The notes under the pieces are model-generated. The model saw only the letters and a program-made list of their open reading frames with translations, was not told where the DNA came from and made no database searches. A DNA stretch of 64,000 nucleotides from Pegoplata infirma (lineage: Eukaryota; Arthropoda; Insecta; Diptera; Anthomyiidae): assembly GCA_963921195.1 (NCBI GenBank), contig OY992536.1, forward strand, positions 94,159,007 to 94,223,006, read 5' to 3'. Below, one piece after another: positions 10,854 through 23,200 of the stretch. The position numbers and the translations under genes were made by a program. Positions within the stretch are counted from its first letter, which is position 1, and the number at the start of each line of letters is the position of its first letter.

Positions 10854-13800
10854 CAGATTCGGAAAAATTTTTTATAGAAAAAGTTGATTAGGTTCTGACG
10901 ACTTTTATATAGAAAAAGTGGATCAGATTCTGACAACTTTTTAAAAAAAAAATTGTTTAGATTCTTACAACTATTCTATAGCAAAAGTTGTTCAGATTCT
11001 GAAAACTTTGCTAATTTTGACAACTTTTCTATCGAAAAAGTTTTTTAGATTTTGACACCTTTTTATAGTTGTTGAGATTCTGATTATTTTTCTATGGAAA
11101 AGGTTGTTCAGATTCTGACAACTTTTCTATAGAAAAAGTTGTTCAGATTCTGACAACTTTTCTATAGAAAAAGTTGTTCAGATTCTGGCAACTTTTTTAT
11201 AGAAAAAGTTGTTCAGATTCTGACAACTTTTCTATAGAAAAAGTTGTTCTGATTCTGACAACTTTTCTATAGAAAAAGTTGTTCAGATTCTGACAACTTT
11301 TCTATAGAAAAAGTTGTTCAGATTCTGACAACTTTTCTATAGAAAAAGTTGTTCAGATTCTGACAACTTTTCTATAGAAAAAGTTGTTCAGATTCTGACA
11401 ACTTTTCTATAGAAAAAGTTGTTCAGATTCTGACAACTTTTCTATAGAAAAAGTTGTTCAGATTCTGACAACTTTTCTATAGAAAAAGTTGTTCAGATTC
11501 TGACAACTTTTCTATAGAAAAAGTTGTTCAGATTCTGACAACTTTTCTATAGAAAAAGTTGTTCAGATTCTGACAACTTTTCTATAGAAAAAGTTGTTCA
11601 GATTCTGACAACTTTTCTATAGAAAAAGTTGTTCAGATTCTGACAACTTTTCTACAGAAAAAGTTGTCCAGATTCTGACAACTTTTCTATAGAAAAAGTT
11701 GTTCAGATTCTGACAACTTTTCTATAGAAAAAGTTGTTCAGATTCTGACAACTTTTCTATAGAAAAAGTTGTTCAGATTCTGACAACTTTTCTATAGAAA
11801 AAGTTGTTCAGATTCTGACAACTTTTCTATAGAAATAGTTGTTCAGATTCTGACAACTTTTCTAAAGAAAAAGTTTTCTAAAACTATAGAAAGTTGTTCA
11901 GATTCTGCCAACTTTTTTGTAGAAAAAGTTGTTCAGATACTGAAAACTTTCTGATTGTCAACTTTTTGATAGAAAAAGTTGCTCTGTATCTGACAACTTG
12001 GAAAAAGTCGTTTAGATACTTACAATTTTTTTATAGAAAACTTTGATCAAATTCTGACAACTTTTTTTATAGTAAAATTTTGATCAGATTCTGACAATTT
12101 TTTTTATAGAAAAAGTGGATCAGATTCTGATAACTTTTTTATAGAAAAACTTGATCAGATTCTGACAACTTTTCTATAAAAAAAGTTGTTCCACTTTTCA
12201 ATAAAAAAAATTGTTCGAATTTTGAACTTTTCTATAGAAAAAGTTGTTTAGATTCTAAAAACTTTTCTATCAAAAAAGTTGTTGAGATTCTGACAATTTT
12301 TACATAAAGAAAGATGTTCAGATTTGTGACAACTTTGCTATAAAAAAAGTTGTTCAGATTCTGACATCTTTTCTAACGAAAAAGTTGTTCATATTCCGAC
12401 AACTTTTCTACATAAAAACTTGTTTAGAGTCTGACAACTTTTCTATAGAAAAAGTTGTTCAGATTCTGACAACTTTTTTAAAGAAAATGAAAAAGTAGAT
12501 CAAATTCTGACTAATTTTTTATGGAAAAAGTTGGTTAAATTCCGACAACTTTTCTATAGAAAAAGTTGTTCAGATTCTGAAAACTTTTTTACAGAAAAGT
12601 TTTTCAGTTTCCATAGCGAAAGGTGTTCAGATTCTGACAAATTTTTAATAGAAAATGTTGTTCAGATTCTGACAAATTTTTTTTTCGTAGAAAAAGTTGT
12701 TCAGATTCTGACAATTTTTTTTATAGAAAAAGTTGATCAGATTCTGACAACTTTTTTAAAGAGAATATTGTTCAGATTCTGACAACTTTTTTATAGAAAA
12801 AGTTAAGATTCTCACAACTTTTCTATAGAAGAAGTTGTTGAGATTATGACAATTTTTTTTTATGGAAAAAGTTGATCAGATTTTAATATTTTTACTATAG
12901 AAAAAGTGAATCAGATTCTGATAACTTTTTTATAGAAAAACTTGATCAGATTCTGACAACTTTTCTATAAAAAAAGTTGTTCCACTTTTCAATAAAAAAA
13001 AATGTTTATATTTTGAACTTTTCTATAGAAAAAGTAGTTTAGATTCTAAAAACTTTTCTATCGAAAAAGTTGTTAAGATTCTGACAATTTTTACATAGAG
13101 AAAGTTGTTCAGATTTGTGGCAACTTTGCTGTTAAAAAGGTTGTTCAGATTGTGACAAATTTTTTGAAGAAAATGTTGTTCAGATTCTGACAACTTTTTT
13201 ATAGAAAATGTTGTTCAGATTCTGACAACTTTTTAATAGAAAATGTTGTTCAGATTTTATAGAAAATGTTGTTCAGATTTTGATTTTTTTTTTTTAATGT
13301 TCAGATTGTGACAATTTTTTTTATAGAAAAAGTTGATCGAATTCTGACAAAGTTTTTTTAAAGAAAAAAATGATCAGATTCTGAAAATTTTTTTATAGAA
13401 AAAGTTTTTCAGATTCTGACATCTTTTTTATAGAAAAAGTTGTTCTAATTCTGACAACTTTTTTATGAAAAAAGTTGTTTAGAATCTTACAACTTTTCTA
13501 TAGAAAAAATTGTTGAGATTCTGACATTTTTCCTTTATAAAAAGTTTCTAAGATTTTCACAACCTTTCCGTAGTTTTTCAGATTCTTATAACTTTTCTTT
13601 AGAAAAAGTTGTTCAGAATCTGAACAACTTTATCTATAGTTATTCAAATCCTAATAACTTTATAATAAAAATTGTTTAGATTTTAATAACTTTATAATAC
13701 AAATTGTTTAGATTTTAACAACTTTTTTATAGAAAAAGTTGTTTAAACTGTTCTATAGAAAAAGTTGTTTAGATTTTGAAAACTTTTCTTAGGAAAAAGT

Positions 13801-14261
13801 TGTTTAGATTCTAAAAACTTTTCTATAGAAAAAGTTGTTTAGATTCTAAAAACTTTTATGTAGAAAAAGTGGTTTAGATTCTGACAATTTTTCTTTAAAA
13901 AAGTTGTTCACTTTCGTGTAAGTTGTTTGTATTCTGACAACTTTTCTATAGAAAAAGTTGTTTAGGTTATGACAAATTTTTTAACAAAAAAAGTGGTTCA
14001 GGATCTTTTTATTAAAAAAATTTTTCTAACTCTGACAACTTTTTTATGGAAACAATTTTTTTTATAGTAAAAGTTGTTTAGAATCTAACAACTTTTTTTA
14101 TAGTAAAAGTTCTTCAGATTCTGATAACTTTATTTATAGAAAAAGTTGTTCAGATTCTGAATTTTTTTATAGAAAAAGTTGTTCAGGTTATGACAAGTTT
14201 TTTATAGAAGTTGTTTAAATTCTTTTTTTTCAAAAGTCGTTCAGATTCTGACAACTTTTAA
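10854..14261 (+). repeat. 35-bp dyad satellite, cluster S3
   Basis: About 97 units of GTTGTTCAGATTCTGACAAC plus TTTTCTATAGAAAAA. The block at about 11100-11880 is nearly perfect (about 22 units). The 2.4 kb after it is strongly diverged, with indels and expanded poly-T. A 250-bp stretch of distinctive diverged units at 12111-12360 recurs at 12902-13150. The orientation matches S2 and opposes S4. Confidence 0.92.
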
Positions 14262-16011
14262 ATAAAACATTACGCCCTCTTTTTTTAAAAAAACCTTAAT
14301 ATTGAATTTGCATTTAAAAAACCATTTACATTTTTTCTAACCCCTATTTCATTCATGCAGCATTTTGAACTTGATGCTTATTCATAAACTGTATCGTAGG
14401 TGTTATTATCCTAATCTAGATTTGAATCCCCCCTCGTACATGTAGTGCATTCGAAAGAAAATTACTACAAAATTACCTTAACTGCGTTGCAAAAGTTTAA
14501 CGGAAACTTTTTTTTTATAATATTTTCCAACTTTTCTTTTGCCATTTAAGTAAAAATAGTATATACCACAATAAATTCAATGACAGCTACATAGAGTATA
14601 GTCGTCGTACTTTTTGCCCACAATTTATAACAAATGATAAAAATCTTTGTCGGCATTTTCAAAAAACAACTTGTTGCAATTTCCGTTTTCATTTTTTAAT
14701 GGTAGCGAATTTAAAAGTAACACGCACACAAATTTTAGGTTTTTCTATTATAAGGGTTGGTAAATGGAAATAAGACTCTTTAAGGATATGAAATTTATTT
14801 ACTCAAAATTGTTCTAACATTTTCAAAACTCTCGTGTTTTAAAGAGTTTTGTTTAGGTGTAGTGTGACTCGTAAGAGAGAAGAATGAATCCTTAATTGTA
14901 TAGTTTTTTCTTCTCTGACTTATTGCGCAGGTCCTTGTTTTGGTTGTTTTGGAAAAATCAATTTTCTGAAGAACAAAATACAAATTTAAGTGAAAGTAAT
15001 GAGCCGGGTGTGTAATTTGCACTTTGCTTACTTGGAAAAAAATTTAAAATGATGATGTAAGATTTTTTAATTTTTTTTATTAAAAAAAAAAAATCCATTT
15101 TGAGACTCAATTTTCAAGAAGTTTTATTTCAGTTATAGGTTGCTTGATAGGAAATAATCCCAAAAGATTTGTTTGTTAAAAAATTTATAAAAATTTCTGT
15201 TGAGTTTTTTAAAATTTAATTTTTAAACTTCATGAAATATTCAACAGTTATTGTCCAGAGGCTTTTTCTTTTTTTAAGAGTTAAAAAAAAATCTCTGCTC
15301 CCTAAATATGCAACAGTTTTGACTTAAATTATACACTCACCTTTCGTTTTTATACTCTTACTCTATTAATTGGTATAAAATACTCTTAATAACTATTTGT
15401 ACAAACCTCTTATACAACTCTTATATTTAGTATAATATAATTTACACATTAATGTTTGCTAAAAATACTTGCCAATTTATAGTTCCTTTATTTCTCTGAG
15501 ATTTGTTACATTTCTAAAAACTCTTATACAACTCTTATACCCCACTTATACTAAAGTATTAAATTGCAATTTCCTTTCAAAATTTCCCTAAAAATCAACA
15601 GTTTATTGCAATCTAACTTAGTTGCTATGACATTTTCTATTTTTCTGTTTTGGTAATACTCGCTTAAACTAAATTGAATTTTCTAAAACTCTTATACCAT
15701 ACAAATGTTGTAGTTTTGTTGTAATGCTAGCTTTGGTGCTCCTTTTTTTCGATTTATTGTTATTTACAGTCAAGCATAATAAATTGCGCTTTCAATTTCA
15801 TTCTTTGTCTCTTTTTTTTCTATATCCTTGACAAGTGAACAATAAATGGAAATTGGGCATTGCCTTTTTTTCTTATGGATGAAAAAACGTTTTTTTTTTC
15901 TAAATATTGAATTTAATTTATGAAAATTTCATTTTCTTAACAACAAAAATTTATATTTATTACATTTTGTACTCTTAATATATAAATATTGCAATATAAA
16001 TATTTTTTTAA
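14262..16011. other. 1.75-kb spacer between inverted arrays S3 and S4
   Basis: Non-satellite A+T-rich sequence. The motif CTCTTATAC or ACTCTTATACAACTC recurs several times between about 15350 and 15700. A 75-codon reverse-strand frame (14795-15022) has no recognisable motif. No exon could be supported. Confidence 0.55.
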
Positions 16012-18812
16012 AAGTTGTCAGAATCTGAACAAGTTTTTTTATAATAAGGTTGTCAGACTCTAAACAACTTTTTCCATAAAAAAGTTTTCGTACTCTGAAC
16101 AACTTTTCCTATAAAAAAATTTTCAAATTGTGAACAACTTTTCCTATTAAAAAGTTGTCAGAATCTAAACAACTTTATCTTTAAAAAAGTTGTCAGAATC
16201 GGATCACCTTTTTCTATAAAAAAAAAATTTTAGCTTTAAAATTTAACAGCTTTATCCATAAAAAAGTTGTCAGAAAGTTAACAAATTTTTTTATAAAAAA
16301 GTTTTAAGAATTTGAGAACTTTTTCCTTACAAAACTGGTCAGAATCTGAACAACTTTTTCTATAAAAAAGTTGTCAGAATCTGAACAACTTTTTCTGTAA
16401 AAAAGTTGTCAGAATCTGAACAACTTTTTCTGTAAAAAATTTGGCAGAATCTAAACAACTATTTCTATAAAAGAGTTTTCAGAATCTGAATAACTTTTTC
16501 TACAAATAAAAAAATCAGAATCTAAACTGTTTTTATAAAAAATTTGGCAGAAATTGAACAACTTTTTCTATAAAAAAGTTGTCTGAATCTGAACAACTTT
16601 TGCTATAAAAAAGTTGTCAGAATCTTAACAACTTTTTTTTATTTAAAAGTTGTTAGAATCTGAAAAACTCTATCTATAAAAAATGTTCTGAATGTAAACA
16701 ACTTTATTTTTTTCAGAATCTGAACAACTTTTTCTTTTTCTATAAAAAAGTTGTCAGAATCTGAACAACTTTTTCTAAAAAAAATGGAAGAATCTGAACA
16801 ACTTTTTCTAAAAAAAATTGTCAGAATCTGAACAACTTTTTCTATAAAAAAGTTGTCAGAATCTGAACAACTTTTGTTATAAAAAAGTTGTCAGAATCTG
16901 AACCACTTTTTCTATAAAAAGTTGTTAGAATTTGAACAACTCTTTTTTATAAAAATTTTGTGAGACTCTGAACAACTTTTTCTAAAAAAAAATTTCGAAA
17001 TCTGAAAATGCTGACAACTTTTTATAGAAAATAAAAAGTTGTCAGAATCCAAACCACTTCATCCGTAAAATGGTTGTCAGAACCTTAACAACTTTATCTT
17101 TTAAAAAAGTAATCAGAATCTAAACAACTTTTTCTATAAAAAAAATTTCAGAATTTGAACCACTTTTTATATAAAAATGTACTTAAAATCTGAAAACTTT
17201 TTTGTATAAGAAAGTCGTCACAATCCTTACAACTTTTTCTATTAAAAACATATCTGCATCTGAACTAATTTTTCTATAAAAAAGTTGTCAGAATCTGAAC
17301 AACTTTTCCTATAAAAAAGTTGTCAGAATCTGATCAAAAAAGTTGTCAGAATCTAATCAACTTTTTCTATAAAAAAAGTTGTCTGATTCTGATCAACTTT
17401 TTCTATAAAAAAGTTGTCAGAATCTGACCTACTTTTTCTATAAAAAAAGTTGTCGTTAAATCTGATCAACTTTTTCTATAAAAGTTGTCTTATCAGCTTT
17501 TTCTGTTAAAAAGTAGCAGAATCACAACAACTTTTTCTATAAAAAAGTTGCCAGAATCTAAACAACTTTTTATTTTAAAAAGTTGTCAGTTTCTGAACAA
17601 CTTTTTCTATAAAAAAAGTTGTAAAATTCTGATCAACTTTTTCTATAAAACAGTTGTTAGGATCTGAACAACTTTTTTATAAAAAAGTTGTTAGAATCTA
17701 AGCAACCTTTTCTTTAAAAAAAGTTTTTAGAATCTGAACAACTTTTTTTTATAAAAAAGTTGACAGAATCTGAACAACCTTTTGTATAAAACTTTTTCTA
17801 TAAAAAAGTTGAACAACTTTTTCTATAAAAAAGTTGTCAAAATCTGAGCAACTTTTTTTAGAAAAAAGGGGTCATTATCTAAAAATCTGTTTCTTTAAAA
17901 AATCTCAACGAATTTTTTATCAAAAAGATGTCAGAATATGAACAACGTTTTTATAGAAAAAGTTTGATCAATTTTTTCTATAAAAAAATTTGGTCAGAAT
18001 CTGAACAACTTTTTCTTTAAAAAAAATTGTCAGAATCTGAACAACTTTTTCTATAAAAAAGGTTGTCAAAATCTGAACAACTTTTTCTATAAAGAAACAA
18101 CTTTTTCTATAAAGAAACAACTTTTTCTATAAAAGAGTAGTCAGAATCTGAACAACTTTTTCTATCAAAAAGTTGTCAAAATCTGAAAAACTTTTTCTAT
18201 AAAAAAGTTTTCAGAAAAACAACTTTTACTATAATAAAGTTTAAGGAATCTGAACAACTTTTTCTATAAAAAAGTTTTCAGAATCTGATCAACTTTTTTT
18301 ATAAAAAAGTTGTCTAAATCTGATCCACTTTTTCTATAAAAAAGTTGTCGTAGAATCTGATCAACTGTGCTATAAAAAAAATTCTCAAGATCTTATATGC
18401 TTTTTCCATTACAAAGTTGCAGAATCTGAACAACTTTTTCTATAAAAAAGTTGCCAGAATCTAAACAACTTTTTCATTAAAAAAGTTGTCAGTTTTGGAA
18501 CATCTTTTTCTATAAAAAAGTTGTCAAATTCTGATAAATTTTTTTTATAAAAAAGTTGTCAGAATCTGAACAACTTTTTCTATAAAAAAGTTGTCAAAAT
18601 CTGAACAACTTTTTCTATAAAAAACTTGTCAGAATTTGATAAACTTTTTCTATAAAATTGTTGTCAGAATCTGAACAACTTTTTCAATAAAGAAGTTGTT
18701 AGAATCTGAACAACTTTTTCTTAAAAAAAAATTTTCAGAATCTGACCCAATTTTTCTATGAAAAAAGTTGTCAAAATCTGAACAACTTTTTCTATAAAAG
18801 CGTTGTCAGAAA
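16012..18812 (-). repeat. 35-bp dyad satellite, cluster S4
   Basis: About 80 diverged units of GTTGTCAGAATCTGAACAAC with TTTTTCTATAAAAAA. This is the inverse of the S3 unit. No homogenised core remains, unlike S1, S3 and S5, so the block looks older. A segment of about 270 bp at 17372-17640 recurs at about 18275-18545 with the same order of variant units, including GTTGCCAGAATCTAAACAAC. Repetitive open frames are by-products. Confidence 0.9.
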
Positions 18813-20207
18813 AGTTTTTGACAAAAGTGATCTCAAAAATTGATAAATATTCGTTTTAAATTCCTTTTAACCATTTTATCGTTTCCTTGTAACTTAAGTG
18901 TCCTGCTTGTTCTCATTTTTTTTTTTGTGAAAATCATAACCACAAAAGTAGTTCTGGGTAAAATAGTATTAACACTGCATTTTTAATAAATTAAAATTCA
19001 CGAATTATTTTTTGTTGCAAACTTTATTTGCTCGTTCCAGTTTTAAGGCTGTCGTAGTATTGTAATGTATATTTTTTTTTACATACCATCATAAGTTCTT
19101 ATTGGTTTGTTGTTTTATTTTCTGGGGATAGTGTTGTGTTTTTTTGGTCGTAATTAATTTTATATTTAAATACCGCAATGTTGCAGAGAATATCTTCTCG
19201 TTTTTGCGAACAACTTTTTGTAGTTTCTACTGCATAAAACTGAAACTAAATGTCAGGGTTTTTATATAAATCATACAAATAGGGTATTTTTTTTATTAAG
19301 GAATTAAAAAAAGACAATTGTTAAACACTATTTGTAGATTTTTTGGTGTTAAAAATTTGAAGAACAAGAAGAACAATGGTTCTATTTAAGGGAATTTATG
19401 GGGAATTTAAATCAAAAAAATAATTTCCAGTTAATTTTTTTTTAATATAAAAAAAATTGTTGCATACTTTTAGGCGTTAAAATCAAACATTTATTACAAT
19501 TTTTATATTTTTTGTTTGCAACTTTTTCTCTATGTTATAATTTTCTTGTTAAAAAATAAAAATGCAGTTAGTTTTGTTTGTTTTAAAAAAAAAACAAAAA
19601 AGTGTAGCATACTTTTGGTTGCAGTAGTTTTTAAACGCTGTAGCATATTTAATAGGGCCGTCTATTTAACAAAACCTTTTTATGCAACACTTTAATAAAG
19701 ATTGCTTTACAATCTATGTAAAATGTTGCATAGTTTTAGGTGTTAAATTTTTAACAGTTCGTAGCATACCTAATGGAGTTATACATTTTAAAAAATGTTT
19801 CATTACTGTTGTTTTTGCTGCAAATCTAATTACTTTTTGGTGTTTTTTTTTGTAACTCTCTATTCAGTTTATTTTTCTAGATTTTATTTGTCAAACACTA
19901 ATTAATTTTCTTCAATTTGTTTAACTTTTCTACTTTTTCAATTCGTTTTTATGACTGTATAAGATATTCTAGGTATTTCTTAGCAATTTATCAATTGATA
20001 GTGCCAACAAGTGTAAAAAACTGAACTTTTTTTTAAAATAACCACATTAAAAAATAGAACACAAATTTCCCAAATGGATAATAAAAGTGAAACAAGTTAA
20101 AAATACTTTAGAAATTGAGTTTGTGTAATGAAATGTCAATAAAATAGGTGGTACAGCTCTAAAATATTAAAAATTTCACAAAAAATGTTTACAAATCATG
20201 ATAATTG
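18813..20207. other. AT-rich spacer with GCATACTTTT motifs
   Basis: No gene was seen. GCATACTTTTAGG-like motifs occur near 19465, 19607 and 19727, often followed by GTTAAA. The same motif is a landmark of the 26.2-27.6 and 28.3-31.9 kb repeats (AAAGTATGCTTTAA), so this may be an ancient copy of that sequence. Long T tracts are frequent. Confidence 0.5.
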
Positions 20208-23200
20208 TTCTATATGAAAAATGTCTTAGATTCTGAGACATTCTCAGATTCTGAGACATTTTTTTTATATAGAAAAATTCTCAGATTCTGAGACAAAAAA
20301 TGTTTTAAAATTTGAGAATTTTTCTATACGAAAAATGTCTCAGATTCACAGACACTTTTTCTGTATAGAAAAATTCTCAGATTCTGAGAAAATTCTCAGA
20401 TTCTGAAACATTTTTTCTATAGAAAAATTATCAGATTCTCAGACATTTTTTCTATAGAAAGTCTCAGATTCTGAGACAACTTTTCTATAGAAAGTCTCAG
20501 ATTCTGAGACAATTTTTCTATAGAAAAAGTCTCAGATTCTGAAACAATTTTTTTATAGAAAAAGTCTCAGATTCTGAGACAATTTTTCTATAGAAAAAGT
20601 CTCAGATTCTGCGACAACTTTTCTATAGAAAAAGTCTCAGATTCTGAGACAATTTTTCTATAGAAAAAGTCTCAGATTCTGAGACAATTTTTCTATAGAA
20701 AAAGTCTCAGATTCTGAGACAATTTTTCTATAGAAAAAGTCTCAGATTCTGAGACAATTTTTCTATAGAAAAAGTCTCAGATTCTGAGACAATTTTTCTA
20801 TAGAAAAAGTCTCAGATTCTGAGACAATTTTTCTATAGAAAAAGTCTCAGATTCTGAGACAATTTTTCTATAGAAAAAGTCTCAGATTCTGAGACAATTT
20901 TTCTATAGAAAAAGTCTCAGATTCTGAGACAATTTTTCTATAGAAAAAGTCTCAGATTCTGAGACAGTTTTTCTATAGAAAAAGTCTCAGATTCTGAGAC
21001 AATTTTTCTATAGAAAAAGTCTCAGATTCTGAGACAATTTTTCTATAGAAAAAGTCTCAGATTCTGAGACAATTTTTCTATAGAAAAAGTCTCAGATTCT
21101 GAGACAATTTTTCTATAGAAAAAGTCTCAGATTCTGAGACAATTTTTCTATAGAAAAAGTCTCAGATTCTGAGACAATTTTTCTATAGAAAAAGTCTCAG
21201 ATTCTGAGACAATTTTTCTATAGAAAAAGTCTCAGATTCTGAGACAATTTTTCTATAGAAAAAGTCTCAGATTCTGAGACAATTTTTCTATAGAAAAAGT
21301 CTCAGATTCTGAGACAATTTTTCTATAGAAAAAGTCTCAGATTCTGAGACAATTTTTCTATAAAAAAAGTCTCAGATTCTGAGACAATTTTTCTATAGAA
21401 AAAGTCTCAGATTCTGAGACAATTTTTCTATAGAAAAAGTCTCAGATTCTGAGACAATTTTTCTATAGAAAGTCTCAGATTCTGAGACAATTTTTCTATA
21501 GAAAAAGTCTCAGATTCTGAGACAATTTTTCTATAGAAAAAGTCTCAGATTCTGAGACAATTTTTCTATAGAAAAAGTCTCAGATTCTGAGACAATTTTT
21601 CTATAGAAAAAGTCTCAGATTCTGAGACAATTTTTCTATAGAAAAAGTCTCAGATTCTGAGACAATTTTTCTATAGAAAAAGTCTCAGATTCTGAGACAA
21701 TTTTTCTATAGAAAAAGTCTCAGATTCTGAGACAATTTTTCTATAGAAAAAGTCTCAGATTCTGAGACAATTTTTCTATAGAAAAAGTCTCAGATTCTGA
21801 GACAATTTTTCTATAGAAAAAGTCTCAGATTCTGAGACAATTTTTCTATAGAAAAAGTCTCAGATTCTGAGACAATTTTTCTATAGAAAAAGTCTCAGAT
21901 TCTGAGACAATTTTTCTATAGAAAAAGTCTCAGATTCTGAGACAATTTTTCTATAGAAAAAGTCTCAGATTCTGAGACAATTTTTCTATAGAAAAAGTCT
22001 CAGATTCTGAGACAATTTTTCTATAGAAAAAGTCTCAGATTCTGAGACAATTTTTCTATAGAAAAAGTCTCAGATTCTGAGACAATTTTTCTATAGAAAA
22101 AGTCTCAGATTCTGAGACAATTTTTCTATAGAAAGTCTCAGATTCTGAGACAATTTTTCTATAGAAAAAGTCTCAGATTCTGAGACAATTTTTCTATAGA
22201 AAAAGTCTCAGATTCTGAGACAATTTTTCTATAGAAAAAGTCTCAGATTCTGAGACAATTTTTCTATAGAAAAAGTCTCAGATTCTGAGACAATTTTTCT
22301 ATAGAAAAAGTCTCAGATTCTGAGACAATTTTTCTATAGAAAAAGTCTCAGATTCTGAGATAATTTTTCTATAGGAAAAGTCTCAGATTCTGAGATAATT
22401 TTTCTATAGAAAAAGTCTCAGATTCTGAGACAATTTTTCTATAGAAAAAGTCTCAGATTCTGAGACAATTTTTCTATAGAAAAAGTCTCAGATTCTGAGA
22501 CAATTTTTCTATAGAAAAATTCTCAGATTCTGAGACAATTTTTCTATAGAAAAAGTCTCAGATTCTGAGACAATTTTTCTATAGAAAAAGTCTCAGATTC
22601 TGAGACAATTTTTCTATAGAAAAAGTCTCAGATTCTGAGACAATTTTTCTATAGAAAAAGTCTCAGATTCTGAGACAATTTTTCTATAGAAAAAGTCTCA
22701 GATTCTGAGACAATTTTTCTATAGAAAAATTCTCAGATTCTGAGACAATTTTTCTATAGAAAAAGTCTCAGATTCTGAGACAATTTTTCTATAAAAAAAG
22801 TCTCAGATTCTGAGACAATTTTTCTATAAAAAAAGTCTCAGATTCTGAGACAATTTTTCTATAGAAAAAGTCTCAGATTCTGAGACAATTTTTCTATAGA
22901 AAAAGTCTCAGATTCTGAGACAATTTTTCTATAGAAAAAGTCTCAGATTCTGAGACAATTTTTCTATAGAAAAAGTCTCAGATTCTGAGACAATTTTTCT
23001 ATAGAAAAAGTCTCAGATTCTGAGACAATTTTTCTATAGAAAAAGTCTCAGATTCTGAGACAATTTTTCTATAGAAAAAGTCTCAGATTCTGAGACAATT
23101 TTTCTATAGAAAAAGTCTCAGATTCTGAGACAATTTTTCTATAGAAAAAGTCTCAGATTCTGAGACAATTTTTCTATAGAAAAAGTCTCAGATTCTGAGA

